DNA of 51,488 nucleotides, taken from NCBI RefSeq assembly GCF_036026595.1, contig NZ_JARZFX010000019.1:1-51488 (forward strand), written 5' to 3'. The DNA comes from Virgibacillus_P tibetensis (GTDB taxonomy: Bacteria > Bacillota > Bacilli > Bacillales > Amphibacillaceae). The translations under genes and the position numbers were made by a program. The notes beneath the pieces were generated by a model that was given only the letters and a program-made list of their open reading frames with translations, had not been told where the DNA came from and made no database searches. Below are positions 32,030 through 39,737 of this stretch, piece after piece (the first letter of the stretch is position 1; each line of letters starts with the position of its first letter).

Positions 32030-32914
32030 ATGCAACATAATCAATTAGAAAAAATCAAAAACGGAAAAGGATTTATTGCAGCACTGGATCAAAGTGGTGG
32101 CAGTACTCCAAAAGCACTCGCCGCTTACGGTGTTTCAGAAGATGCGTTTGCCAACAAGAAGGAAATGTTTGATCTGGTACACGAAATGAGGACACGAATC
32201 ATTACATCACCTGCTTTTGATTCGGACTTTATTCTAGGTGCTATCCTGTTTGAACAGACAATGGACAGCAAAATCGAAGGTATGTACACTGGCGATTATT
32301 TAGCTGAAAAGAAGGGCATTGTTCCTTTTTTAAAAGTCGATAAAGGCCTTGACGCGGAATCGGATGGCGTACAACTGATGAAGCCGATCACAGACCTTGA
32401 CGAAACACTTAAACGTGCGACGGAGCACCACATTTTTGGTACGAAAATGCGCTCCGTTATTAAAGAGGCCAATCCAGAAGGTATTAAGGCTGTTGTTGAT
32501 CAGCAGTTTAAAGTCGGCAAACAGATTAGTGCTGCTGGTTTGGTTCCAATTATTGAACCTGAAGTAGATATTAACAGTACGGAAAAGGAAAAATGCGAAG
32601 AACTTCTTAAAGCAGAAATCCTGTACCAACTCGATCATTTGAGTGAGGATGAGCCTGTGATGTTAAAATTAACGATTCCAACACAGACAAACTTGTACAA
32701 AGAGTTCATTGACCACCCAAAAGTAGTGCGGGTCGTAGCGCTTTCTGGTGGTTACTCGACAGACGTAGCAAATGAAAAGCTAAAAGCAAATGAAGGTCTT
32801 ATCGCCAGCTTCTCAAGGGCTTTAAGTCAAGATTTGAACGTCAATCAAACAGATCAAGAATTTAATGCTGCCTTAAAAGAAGCTGTAGAATCCATTTATG
32901 ATGCCTCGATCTAG
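32030..32914 (+). CDS. fda: Class I fructose-bisphosphate aldolase
   Basis: 294 aa from ATG 32030, picked for its AGAGGAG ribosome-binding site (the frame extends to 31994). It splits fructose 1,6-bisphosphate to glyceraldehyde 3-phosphate and dihydroxyacetone phosphate by a Schiff-base mechanism in the cytosol. FIAALDQSGGSTPKALAAYG at the N-terminus, GAILFEQTMD, VPFLKVDKGLD and the lysine segment VMLKLTIPTQTNLYKEF, followed by VRVVALSGGYSTDVANEK, match the metal-independent aldolase known from staphylococci. Length agrees with the family. A CCTGGCACC palindrome follows. Confidence 0.9.
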   Translation: MQHNQLEKIKNGKGFIAALDQSGGSTPKALAAYGVSEDAFANKKEMFDLVHEMRTRIITSPAFDSDFILGAILFEQTMDSKIEGMYTGDYLAEKKGIVPFLKVDKGLDAESDGVQLMKPITDLDETLKRATEHHIFGTKMRSVIKEANPEGIKAVVDQQFKVGKQISAAGLVPIIEPEVDINSTEKEKCEELLKAEILYQLDHLSEDEPVMLKLTIPTQTNLYKEFIDHPKVVRVVALSGGYSTDVANEKLKANEGLIASFSRALSQDLNVNQTDQEFNAALKEAVESIYDASI

Positions 32915-32943
32915 AAGGAAAAGCAGTTACTATAAGCCAAGTG

Positions 32944-32981
32944 CCTGGCACCTTAGACCCTGAATTGTCCAAGGTGCCAGG
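32944..32981 (+). terminator. CCTGGCACC hairpin between aldolase and DUF2161 genes
   Basis: CCTGGCACCTT-aGAC / GTCc-AAGGTGCCAGG, a GC-rich stem quite unlike its AT-rich surroundings. Short GGTGCCTGGCACC-type palindromes are dispersed in many Bacillaceae genomes; it may also stop transcription. Confidence 0.6.
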
Positions 32982-32999
32982 GTAGGATGGTGTTATCAT

Positions 33000-33716
33000 A
33001 TGAAAAAAACAACAAAGCTTAAAGAGGCTGACTTATATGAACCAATTCAGACCCATTTTATTCAAGAAGGTTATGAAGTCTATGGTGAAGTAAAAGATTG
33101 TGATATGGCAGTGGTTAAAGGTGATGAGTTAATCATCATTGAATTAAAACGTAACTTGAGTGTAGACTTACTCATACAAGCAACAAAGAGACTGCAGATA
33201 TCAGAGCTTGTTTACATTGCCGTACCCAAAAAACCAATGCACAAACCAAGATCAAAGCGCTGGAAGGATGTATGCCAATTAGTAAAAAAATTAGAATTAG
33301 GGTTAATTCTTGTTTCATTTACAGGAAATCATAAGAAATCAGAAATTATCTTTCACCCAACTCCTTATAACCCTCGGAAGAATACAAGGCCAAATAAGCG
33401 CAAACGACAGGGAATCCTAAACGAAGTCGATGGTCGAAGCGCTGATTTCAATATTGGTGGAACAAACAGAACACAAATCATGACTGCATACAGAGAGAAC
33501 TGTATTCAAATCGCTTGTTACCTTGAACAGGGAGAGCGATCACCTAAAGCATTACTCGAGATGGGGACTGGCAAAAAAACGTCATCGATTTTAACGAAAA
33601 ACTACTATGGATGGTTTGATAGAGTTAGAAGAGGCGTCTATGTTCTGAGTGAAAAAGGCAAACAAGAAGTGAGTGAATATCCCGACCTTCTGGCTTATTA
33701 CAGGGAAAAATTATAG
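33000..33716 (+). CDS. DUF2161 protein, PD-(D/E)XK nuclease fold
   Basis: 238 aa. The nuclease-like core is near the N-terminus: DLYEPIQTHFIQEGYEVYGE, then VKDCDMAVVKGDELIIIELK where CDMAVV...IIIELKRN supplies the Asp and Glu-x-Lys of the PD-(D/E)XK superfamily. The rest, RSKRWKDVCQLVKKLELGLI and the C-terminal SILTKNYYGWFDRVRRGVYV with LSEKGKQEV, forms a winged-helix-like end. Function of DUF2161 is unproven. Not a toxin-like gene by context; it stands alone after the aldolase. Confidence 0.85.
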   Translation: MKKTTKLKEADLYEPIQTHFIQEGYEVYGEVKDCDMAVVKGDELIIIELKRNLSVDLLIQATKRLQISELVYIAVPKKPMHKPRSKRWKDVCQLVKKLELGLILVSFTGNHKKSEIIFHPTPYNPRKNTRPNKRKRQGILNEVDGRSADFNIGGTNRTQIMTAYRENCIQIACYLEQGERSPKALLEMGTGKKTSSILTKNYYGWFDRVRRGVYVLSEKGKQEVSEYPDLLAYYREKL

Positions 33717-33986
33717 GGAGCAGATTCTGAGAAGTTTGGGTCATTGACCCCAGTAAAATTACTTAATTTGTGAAGAGATTCATTTAACGTGCAAATTTTT
33801 TAATAAGAAAACAGAGAGTTATGGCAGATTTTAAAACTAGCAATCGTTGGAAAATAAGGTGTACTGAAAACAATATTTTGTATCAAAAAAAAATCTTTTA
33901 ACATTATGTCATTGGAACTTTATACTGTGCTCTTTCGTATATAATACAACAAAAATATTCTGTATATTGGGAAAGGGGTTACCATT

Positions 33987-34301
33987 ATGAAAAAGCGGTT
34001 TATTTTTCTATTACTTTTATTTGTACTTTTGGCTTCTGCTTGTAATAATATCGACGAACTATCTGGGCAAACTTTTAATGTTGCTTATACGCCAGTGCTT
34101 CATTTTGAAAATGACAATGAAAATTTAGAAATAAAATTTACAGTTAAAGAAAGTGATAAAGATTTCAGCGAGTATTCTGCAATAATTAGTGATGTTGATT
34201 TTGTAATTACGGATACGGATAAAATAAGCCACTTTAAAAATTTATCCCTTACATTAACTAAAGATATGTCAATTGAATTCCTAAAAGAAAAGTCCTTATA
34301 G
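33987..34301 (+). CDS. Small lipoprotein, unknown
   Basis: 104 aa. Signal peptide MKKRFIFLLLLFVLLASAC with lipobox ASAC (Cys19), mature part NNIDELSGQTFNVAYTPVL, then KFTVKESDKDFSEYSAIISD and LSLTLTKDMSIEFLKEKSL. Beta-rich and acidic; no family recognised. GGGAAAGGGGT provides a ribosome-binding site. The repeat that follows (34320-34352) points in the plus direction like this gene, although the next genes are minus. Confidence 0.75.
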   Translation: MKKRFIFLLLLFVLLASACNNIDELSGQTFNVAYTPVLHFENDNENLEIKFTVKESDKDFSEYSAIISDVDFVITDTDKISHFKNLSLTLTKDMSIEFLKEKSL

Positions 34302-34319
34302 GTCAACTTTTAGTTATTT

Positions 34320-34352
34320 TATTAACTGGTGCGATACTGCAATAAGTAGTTA
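34320..34352 (+). repeat. Array repeat, first half, plus orientation
   Basis: TATTAACTGGTGCGATACTG then CAATAAGTAGTT, 20 bp behind a plus-strand gene inside the minus-strand arm: the repeat flips with its gene. Confidence 0.75.
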
Positions 34353-34483
34353 TGACTTAATCCTAAATAGGAAAACGGATTACTTTTCTCTGTAATTTTA
34401 ACTCTAATAATATGACGGGAATTACCCAAATATAATTTCTATTTACTTTTAATACTATCAGAAACACACCCTATTCTTTTATA

Positions 34484-34505
34484 ATAATCCTGCCCCTTTA
34501 GGTGA
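34484..34505 (-). repeat. Array repeat, second half
   Basis: Plus strand AATAATCCTGCCCCTTTAGG. It contains the stop codon of the fragment 34498-34645. Confidence 0.6.
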
Positions 34506-34645
34506 ACAAGTACTTCAGTTCATTTGGATAGTCTTCTTGTACTGCATTTGGATTGTTCAGCAACTCCATAATCTCAATAATTCGTGGAAAATGCGTATTT
34601 TCTAAACAATGGATGCTATTCTTGTGTCCAGCATATATGAATTTT
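34498..34645 (-). pseudogene. C-terminal gene fragment, unknown
   Basis: Minus-strand open stretch of about 49 codons without a start: FIYAGHKNSIHCLENTHFPR then IIEIMELLNNPNAVQEDYPN and ELKYLFT, ending in TAA within a repeat half. It reads like the end of a soluble helical protein. I do not recognise the family. Upstream, homology to anything coding ends at about 34645, before the repeat at 34701. Confidence 0.5.
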
Positions 34646-34700
34646 TAGGATTATATATATTAATAAGTTTTCTGCCTCCAACAACCTTTTCTTATTCCAC

Positions 34701-34748
34701 AAATCTGCTTCGTTAGCACGATAAGCGACCATCCTTATTTAACATTGA
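34701..34748 (-). repeat. Array repeat, form B
   Basis: Plus strand AAATCTGCTTCGTTAGCACG, ATAAGCGACCATCCTTATTT, AACATTGAG. The first half lacks its GCACC box. Confidence 0.75.
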
Positions 34749-34751
34749 GTT

Positions 34752-35168
34752 TTATGAGATAGAATATTTTTCTTTAAAAATTGGACTAAGTTCACTCCAC
34801 ACATCAAATTTATTACCATCTAAATCATAAAAAACAAAATTTCTTCCAGAATGTCCTCTGTCTTCAATAGCTCCAACTCTAATGTCATTCTCAATAAAGT
34901 CTCTGTGTATTACTTCTAAAGCATCTAAACCATCAACTTCAAAAGTGATAGAAAAACGTTCTTCACCATAAATATCAATGAAATTGGAACTTTGGTTTTC
35001 ATTTGTTTTCACAAGGAAAATACTTTGACTGGCAAGATTTAAAATCGCTTTGTCTTCATCTTTATAACTTAATTCAGCACTTAATTTATTTTCATACCAT
35101 TCAGATGAAAGTTCCACATTAGTTACTGGAATATATGTAGTACCCACCCGCCATAATTTTTTATTCAT
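34752..35168 (-). CDS. VOC (glyoxalase-fold) protein
   Basis: 138 aa from ATG 35168 (GGAGGG ribosome-binding site); the longer frame to 35228 overlaps the next repeat. Begins MNKKLWRVGTTYIPVTNVEL, SSEWYENKLSAELSYKDED, with ERFSITFEVDGLDALEVIHR and the terminal GHSGRNFVFYDLDGNKFDVW. Two VOC modules, normal length. The same closing pattern FVFYDLDGNKxxVxE occurs in the VOC remnant at 36637-36875, so the two belong to one subgroup. Confidence 0.85.
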   Translation of the reverse strand: MNKKLWRVGTTYIPVTNVELSSEWYENKLSAELSYKDEDKAILNLASQSIFLVKTNENQSSNFIDIYGEERFSITFEVDGLDALEVIHRDFIENDIRVGAIEDRGHSGRNFVFYDLDGNKFDVWSELSPIFKEKYSIS

Positions 35169-35188
35169 CTTAAAACCCCCTCCACTTT

Positions 35189-35247
35189 TTGATAAGTTGC
35201 ACAATAAACGACCATCCTTATATAACAATCGCTAGTTTGTTTAATTA
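35189..35247 (-). repeat. Array repeat, form B
   Basis: Plus strand TGATAAGTTGCACAATAAAC, GACCATCCTTATATAACAAT, CGCTAGTTTGTTTAATT. Confidence 0.75.
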
Positions 35248-35254
35248 CAAAAAA

Positions 35255-35566
35255 TCATTCAATGGCTAAGTCAAAACCATCCTTGTACGTTGTTATTGCG
35301 ATTTTTTTCCCATCCTTTTCAAAAATCTTTTTAGAACCTAATACTTCTATCTCTTTCCAACCAAATAATTTTACGTGTTGAATATAAAGACTATTTATTC
35401 CATTAAAGTCATATGAAATGTAACTTTCTGAATGTTTTCCATTAATTTGAGCAATGATTGGTATTGGAAAGTTATATATTGAGGATTGTTTAAGACTTCC
35501 GAAGACTGAAACTAAAAGAATAAGACTAAGTATTCCTGATACAATTAGCAGTTTTCTCGACTTCAT
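35255..35566 (-). CDS. Membrane-anchored hypothetical protein (103 aa)
   Basis: N-terminal anchor helix MKSRKLLIVSGILSLILLVS, then an extracytoplasmic domain: VFGSLKQSSIYNFPIPIIAQ, INGKHSESYISYDFNGINSL, LFGWKEIEVLGSKKIFEKDG and KKIAITTYKDGFDLAIE. Beta-rich, no lipobox, family not recognised. A truncated, frameshifted copy lies at 26310-26519, and that comparison shows this one is the complete form. GGGGTG-type ribosome-binding site. One-gene unit between repeats 35189 and 35599. Confidence 0.75.
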   Translation of the reverse strand: MKSRKLLIVSGILSLILLVSVFGSLKQSSIYNFPIPIIAQINGKHSESYISYDFNGINSLYIQHVKLFGWKEIEVLGSKKIFEKDGKKIAITTYKDGFDLAIE

Positions 35567-35598
35567 TTAGCCACGACACCCCTTCTCTTTACTTTCTT

Positions 35599-35672
35599 AT
35601 TCAACTAATGCTTCTTTAGCACTATAAGCGATCATCAATCGCTACCCGTTGGAAAGGACACCAGTTAGCTTA
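35599..35672 (-). repeat. Array repeat, form B, with small extra segment
   Basis: Plus strand ATTCAACTAATGCTTCTTTA, GCACTATAAGCGATCATCAA, TCGCTACCCGTTGGAAAGGA, CACCAGTTAGCTTAATATT. An extra piece sits between the two GC boxes. Confidence 0.75.
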
Positions 35673-35675
35673 ATA

Positions 35676-36029
35676 TTAACATTTGCAAATCATTAAAATA
35701 TTTCCATCAGGGTCTTTGAAATTAAAATAATGATTATGTTCAATTTCTGTAATCAAATTAACACCTTTAATCCTCATAAAATGAAATGCTTCTTCAATGT
35801 TTTTTGTATTGAAGTGGAATGCTGGAGTTTTAAATATTCTATCCTCTGAATAAATCTTGCTATCTAACACAATCCCTGTACCTTCCATAGGTATAACGTA
35901 AAGATGACCACACTGAATTTCCCCATCTGTTTTTAACCCTAAAATATCGCAGTACCAATCTCTTGCTTTCTCTATGTTGCTTACTGGGATAAATACTGTT
36001 CCAATTTGTTTTAAAATAGGATTTTGCAT
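35676..36029 (-). CDS. VOC (glyoxalase-fold) protein, copy 2
   Basis: 117 aa, the same length as and almost the same sequence as the protein at 2958-3311, e.g. IGTVFIPVSNIEKARDWYCD in both, and the end FKDPDGNILMICKC here against MICEC there. Differences such as QCGHLYVIPMEGTGIVL against QFGHLYVIPTEGTEIVL change possible active-site residues (Glu to Gly), so the two may differ in activity. The flanking repeats are also alike (36086 and 3366), which points to duplication of the whole cassette. Confidence 0.85.
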   Translation of the reverse strand: MQNPILKQIGTVFIPVSNIEKARDWYCDILGLKTDGEIQCGHLYVIPMEGTGIVLDSKIYSEDRIFKTPAFHFNTKNIEEAFHFMRIKGVNLITEIEHNHYFNFKDPDGNILMICKC

Positions 36030-36085
36030 AAAAACCCCCCCTTTAAATGAGCTTAGTTAAATATTCCACATATTTAATATAAAAT

Positions 36086-36156
36086 CCTGCCCTTTAGAAA
36101 AGACCGCCATAACGACGTTCTCATTGTTGTGTTAAAGCACAAGTTTGTTTAATAAG
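36086..36156 (-). repeat. Array repeat, form B, twin of 3366-3437
   Basis: Plus strand CCTGCCCTTTAG, AAAAGACCGCCATAACGACG, TTCTCATTGTTGTGTTAAAG, CACAAGTTTGTTTAATAAG. Confidence 0.8.
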
Positions 36157-36166
36157 ATTAGACAGA

Positions 36167-36625
36167 TTATAATTTTCTACCGATAAAATTAGCAGAGACA
36201 GGTCTTAGATCTAATTCTCTTGCCCAAACAGAAAGTTGACCAATATGATGAATTTCGTGAGCAATTATATGGTGAATTATTTCATCCTTCGTATATTTAT
36301 CTTCATCCCAGGCAACATTTACGAGTTCATCTCTTGATTCCTCTAAAATAGTTTTTAAATCAACAACAATTTCATTTCTGAATGTGTCTGATAGCGATTT
36401 AACCTTTTCAAGCGTATTATAATCAGCAAACGGAAATGCTATATCTTCTTTCCCTTGAATACCACGAATCCAACTATATTCCGCGTCAATAATGTGAAAA
36501 AGGGTATATAAAATATTTCCTACTCCCCCTCTGCGGTCTTTTAACAACTCATCAGGTGTTAGTAGGTTACACCAGTCAAACCATTCATCTCTTACCTGCC
36601 AGTTATACTCAAAGAACCAAAGGAA
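36167..36625 (-). pseudogene. DinB-family protein without a usable start codon
   Basis: The 126-aa frame from TTG 36547 holds LYTLFHIIDAEYSWIRGIQG (first His) and IIHHIIAHEIHHIGQLSVWA (His-x3-His), the DinB metal site. The homologous N-terminus continues upstream in the same frame, LWFFEYNWQVRDEWFDWCNL then LTPDELLKDRR, but no ATG, GTG or TTG is available before an in-frame TAG; the GTG 4 nt behind the AGGAG signal is in another frame. A small indel near codon 2 probably destroyed the start. DinB proteins are metal-dependent, often thiol-transferring, four-helix bundles. Confidence 0.7.
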
Positions 36626-36636
36626 ACACTCCTATA

Positions 36637-36875
36637 ATTTGATTATAATAATAGTAGTTAAAGCATTTAGGTACATTCCTTCACAAACTTGTAACTTATT
36701 ACCATCTAATTCATAAAAACAAAAAACTTATTCACTCCGTTATCTGTATTCTACTAAGAGTTACACTACTTTCTTTTAATATCTCATAAGTATTCTCAAT
36801 ATTTTTAGAGTAAAAAATCGGGAATACTTTACTATGCGAAGATTTCACATCGCCCTCCTCAATAGTTAGCTCATT
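36637..36875 (-). pseudogene. VOC protein remnant joined to a repeat at its 5' end
   Basis: From 36875 the minus strand reads NELTIEEGDVKSSHSKVFPI, FYSKNIENTYEILKESS, ending in TGA near 36747; one frame over it continues NKFFVFYELDGNKLQVCEGM. Together these are the second VOC module, as in the 34752 protein. The first module is missing: coding sequence starts within a few bases of the end of the repeat 36882-36943. At least one frameshift is present. Confidence 0.75.
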
Positions 36876-36881
36876 CGAGTA

Positions 36882-36943
36882 TCCTGCTGCGTTAGCACAA
36901 TAAGCGACCATCCTTATTTAACAATCGCACCGTTAGTTCAATA
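36882..36943 (-). repeat. Array repeat, form B, near consensus
   Basis: Plus strand TCCTGCTGCGTTAGCACAAT, AAGCGACCATCCTTATTTAA, CAATCGCACCGTTAGTTCAA. Contains AATAAG/CTTATT with loop GATGGTCG in sense. Confidence 0.9.
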
Positions 36944-37493
36944 AATTAGCTTCACTTTTGAGAATTCCATAATATACAAGATCTATATATTTATTTTCCT
37001 TCAAAACATGATTTCTTAAAACACCTTCTTTTCTCATTCCTATTTTTTCTAAAATTCTACCAGATGCTAAATTTGAAGCAAAGTATCGAGCAAATACTTT
37101 ATGATATTGCTTTTCAATAAAAGCAAAGTCGACTACAGCTTTTGCAGCCTCTGTGGCATAGCCATTTCCCCAATATTCTTCTCCCATCCAATAAGCAATT
37201 TCCCCGTTTTTAAACTTTTGATTGTTAGTTAATGCTATTGCTCCGTATAATTCTCCCGTAATCTTATCGGTAATAGCAAATTCATACGACTTATCCTCCT
37301 TAAAATTAGCAAGGTGATTTTTAATCCATAATAAAGCATCCTCTGTAGAATACGGATACGGTAGATATAAAGTATTTTTATAGATGTTGTAGTTATTACA
37401 AAGTTTTGCAATCTCAGGTGCATCAGATTCTTTAAATAGACGTAGAAGTAATCTATTCGTTTCTATGATTGTTTCTGTTTTATTGTAGATCAT
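36933..37493 (-). CDS. GNAT acetyltransferase (RimJ/RimL type)
   Basis: 186 aa. Begins MIYNKTETIIETNRLLLRLF, the ETxRLxLR start of RimJ/RimL-like proteins; EIAYWMGEEYWGNGYATEAA (acetyl-CoA loop, about residues 98-117), YFASNLASGRILEKIGM and REGVLRNHVLKENKYIDLVY-type ending (KEGVLRNH). Acetylates an N-terminal or small-molecule amine; the substrate is unknown. The last four codons overlap the repeat 36882-36943. AGGGAAATA provides the ribosome-binding site. Confidence 0.9.
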   Translation of the reverse strand: MIYNKTETIIETNRLLLRLFKESDAPEIAKLCNNYNIYKNTLYLPYPYSTEDALLWIKNHLANFKEDKSYEFAITDKITGELYGAIALTNNQKFKNGEIAYWMGEEYWGNGYATEAAKAVVDFAFIEKQYHKVFARYFASNLASGRILEKIGMRKEGVLRNHVLKENKYIDLVYYGILKSEANLLN

Positions 37494-37672
37494 TATTTCC
37501 CTCCCAAAAAACGATATTAATCAAACTTATACTTAATTGGGAAAGAATAAATCTTCTCTCTCCAATAATTTATATTTTATTAATCCATCCTTATACTAAA
37601 ACTGCGTAGTTAAAGACTGAATAAAGAAAAAAATGTAATAAGACTTAATCTTACAGGCAACTATCAACTTAT

Positions 37673-38053
37673 TTAACAATTACAGATCATAACCACATTA
37701 CCATCCGGGGCTTTTATGTTAAACCAGGCTGTATCGCCTACCCGCTCTATTTCTCTCACAATTTCAATACCTTTGTCCTTTATATACTTGTATGCTTCTC
37801 CAATTTTTGGAGCATATAAATTAAAAATTGGGTTGGTACTTACGTTATGTGTAAATTCAGGATCAAAGGTGTGATCATCTAAAGTAAGGGATGTAGTCCC
37901 AACTAAGGGTATGTTATAGACAGGTGAAACTACTTGATCTAAATCAATATCAAGCCCTACTAAATCAGAGTACCATTTTGCTGACTCTTTCAAATTAGTT
38001 ACATGAACAAACACACCATTCATTTGGTTTTTAATGGGTAATAATTTATGCAT
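37673..38053 (-). CDS. VOC (glyoxalase-fold) protein
   Basis: 126 aa. Begins MHKLLPIKNQMNGVFVHVTN, LKESAKWYSDLVGLDIDLD, with NPIFNLYAPKIGEAYKYIKD and the end GDTAWFNIKAPDGNVVMICN C. The FxxxxPDGNxxMICxC close resembles the 2958/35676 proteins, so it is a more distant member of the same subgroup. No clear array repeat lies at its 3' side (37600-37670), unlike its neighbours; one lies upstream at 38190. AAGGAGG ribosome-binding site 7-8 nt before ATG. Confidence 0.85.
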   Translation of the reverse strand: MHKLLPIKNQMNGVFVHVTNLKESAKWYSDLVGLDIDLDQVVSPVYNIPLVGTTSLTLDDHTFDPEFTHNVSTNPIFNLYAPKIGEAYKYIKDKGIEIVREIERVGDTAWFNIKAPDGNVVMICNC

Positions 38054-38189
38054 TTTATAATTCCTCCTTTTTTATTGGACATTTATATAACATCTCTCAG
38101 TTTCAATCAAATAAATTTATCTCCTCTAACTTATTTAATGCACGTATTATCACTGTAAAAGAATTTTATTAGTTTTTATTTGTTCCGCT

Positions 38190-38252
38190 AACCTGTTTCT
38201 TTAGCACAATAAGCGATCCTTCTTATTTAAAAATTGCACCAGATTGTTTAAG
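38190..38252 (-). repeat. Array repeat, form B
   Basis: Plus strand ACCTGTTTCTTTAGCACAAT, AAGCGATCCTTCTTATTTAA, AAATTGCACCAGATTGTTTA. Confidence 0.85.
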
Positions 38253-38262
38253 AACAAAATGT

Positions 38263-38763
38263 TTAAAGAAATAAAACCATATGCTCCTCATCATAATATG
38301 TATTATCTATTTTCAATGCACGTTTCTCTTTTCCAATTATCTCAAACCCACAAGAGGCATATAACTTTTTAGCTGGGATATTAGTTGTTACAACACTTAA
38401 ATAGATTTGCTCAATACCTTCTAATCTATAAGCTTTTTCAAGTACTTTTAAGATTAAATCCTTTCCTAAACCAATTCCACGCTTCTCTGGTTTAATATAC
38501 ATTGCCACAATATTTGCTCTATGGTTCAACTTTATTAATTGCTCAGTTATTAATGTAACAACCCCTACAAGTTGAGATTCTTCGAAAGCACCAAAAGTAA
38601 ATGTGTTTGCCGGTGTAGTAAATCTATTTTTGTACTTTTCTGCTGTTTGATTTTTTTCCTCTTCATAGCTTGATGCAAAAGCGTATGGGCTACTTTGGAG
38701 TGCTTCAAGCCTTATAGAAAGATAATCTTCAGCATCAGTTCGATTTAATTGTCTTATTTCCAT
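38263..38763 (-). CDS. GNAT acetyltransferase
   Basis: 166 aa from ATG 38763, which has AGGAGAGGG 4-6 nt upstream. Begins MEIRQLNRTDAEDYLSIRLE, ALQSSPYAFASSYEEE, then ANIVAMYIKPEKRGIGLGKD (acetyl-CoA loop RGIGLG) and VVTTNIPAKKLYASCGFEII. Same subgroup as the fragment at 24323. Its ribosome-binding site lies inside the end of the upstream small membrane-protein gene, so the two are probably co-transcribed, one of few two-gene units here. Confidence 0.85.
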   Translation of the reverse strand: MEIRQLNRTDAEDYLSIRLEALQSSPYAFASSYEEEKNQTAEKYKNRFTTPANTFTFGAFEESQLVGVVTLITEQLIKLNHRANIVAMYIKPEKRGIGLGKDLILKVLEKAYRLEGIEQIYLSVVTTNIPAKKLYASCGFEIIGKEKRALKIDNTYYDEEHMVLFL

Positions 38764-38951
38764 TTTCCCTCTCCTAAGCACAGTATATTTCCATAATTAA
38801 AACCGTCCGCAAAATGCAATTCCTGATATAATTCAATTGAATTTTTAGGTATAAAGAAATAGACATAATATAATGAACCACCAGCTATAATTAAGACTAC
38901 AACTAAGAAAGCAATCCAATCTATTAGTGTTTTTTTCTTTGCACCCCTCAA
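38754..38951 (-). CDS. Small single-helix membrane protein (65 aa)
   Basis: Begins MRGAKKKTLIDWIAFLVVVL, with the helix continuing IIAGGSLYYVYFFI, then PKNSIELYQELHFADGFNYG and CLGEGKWK. Basic N-terminus inside, most of the chain outside. Overlaps the following GNAT start by 10 bp in another frame. Family not recognised; the C-terminus, imposed by the overlap, could be a truncated end of a longer protein. GGGAGAAATT gives the ribosome-binding site. Confidence 0.6.
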   Translation of the reverse strand: MRGAKKKTLIDWIAFLVVVLIIAGGSLYYVYFFIPKNSIELYQELHFADGFNYGNILCLGEGKWK

Positions 38952-38970
38952 AATTTCTCCCCCATCTCTT

Positions 38971-39082
38971 TTTAAACAATCCTGCTACGTTAAAGTTAAA
39001 GCTTATTCAGTAAACTTCCTGTATTCTCAAGCTGCAAAGCGCTTATAACAGAAATTGTCGAGCGGGACCCGATAGTTGGATT
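38971..39082 (-). repeat. Array repeat, degenerate and stretched
   Basis: Plus strand AAACAATCCTGCTACGTTAA at the right-hand end of the second half, then unrelated bases, then GCGGGACCCGATAGTTGGA at the Nudix stop. The last minus-oriented copy before the orientation change. Confidence 0.55.
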
Positions 39083-39542
39083 AAAATAATCTACCTATTA
39101 AGTTATAAGGATTTACCTCCCAAGTTTCATAAGGGGTGAAATTTTTAGCTTCCATACAATCAATTGTGCGAGACTTCATATGTGGGCGAGTTATGTAATT
39201 ATCTATATTTCCCTCAGTAAGTTTAACGAATTTAGCCTCTTTAATTTCTTCTGGTTGAATTTTTATGTCTCCACTAACATAGTTCGCCTTAAACACCACG
39301 GATAATAGATGTTTTGTGGCATTGTAATACAATCCTGTTATACCAATAGGTGAGATAACTATTCCTGTTTCCTCTAATATTTCTCTACATACAGCTTTAT
39401 CAAGAGGTTCTCCTTCTTCCACCTGTCCTCCTGGAGCTTCCCAAGTATCAGACCGCCAGTGTGTCTTGACTAATAGAGTTTCTCCATTTTTGTTAGTAAC
39501 ATTAGCAGAAACTGCAATTATATGTTTTGGTGTCGTATCCAT
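39081..39542 (-). CDS. Nudix hydrolase
   Basis: 153 aa. Nudix box: APGGQVEEGEPLDKAVCREI then LEETGI (about residues 36-61), fitting GX5EX7REUXEEXGU. The preceding TLLVKTHWRSDTWEAPGG is the typical beta strand of MutT-like enzymes, and YYNATKHLLSVVFKANYVSG follows. Hydrolyses a nucleoside diphosphate linked to something else; substrate open. It is the last minus gene before the array turns to plus. Confidence 0.85.
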   Translation of the reverse strand: MDTTPKHIIAVSANVTNKNGETLLVKTHWRSDTWEAPGGQVEEGEPLDKAVCREILEETGIVISPIGITGLYYNATKHLLSVVFKANYVSGDIKIQPEEIKEAKFVKLTEGNIDNYITRPHMKSRTIDCMEAKNFTPYETWEVNPYNLIGRLF

Positions 39543-39620
39543 TTTCCATTCCCCCGTTTTGTTAATAATATTTAATATTATCTTGAAAAACCAATACCCC
39601 CTGTTTTTTTTACTTGTTCT

Positions 39621-39646
39621 TTAACTGGCAGGATTGTTTAACAAAA
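39621..39646 (+). repeat. Array repeat, second half, first plus-oriented copy
   Basis: TTAACTGGCAGGATTGTTTA then ACAAAAG, upstream of the M3 peptidase. It lies between the divergent minus and plus arms. Confidence 0.7.
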
Positions 39647-39737
39647 GAAAATTAACCCTTTAACAAATAGTTGTTGGAATTTTATGTTAATATTAGTGTA
39701 ACATGCAAAACTACAAAATCAATAAGGGGAAAAATGT

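Noticed and set aside
33000..33716. DUF2161 nuclease-fold protein as part of a defence system
   Set aside because: It stands alone between the aldolase and a lipoprotein gene, with no methylase, helicase or toxin partner.
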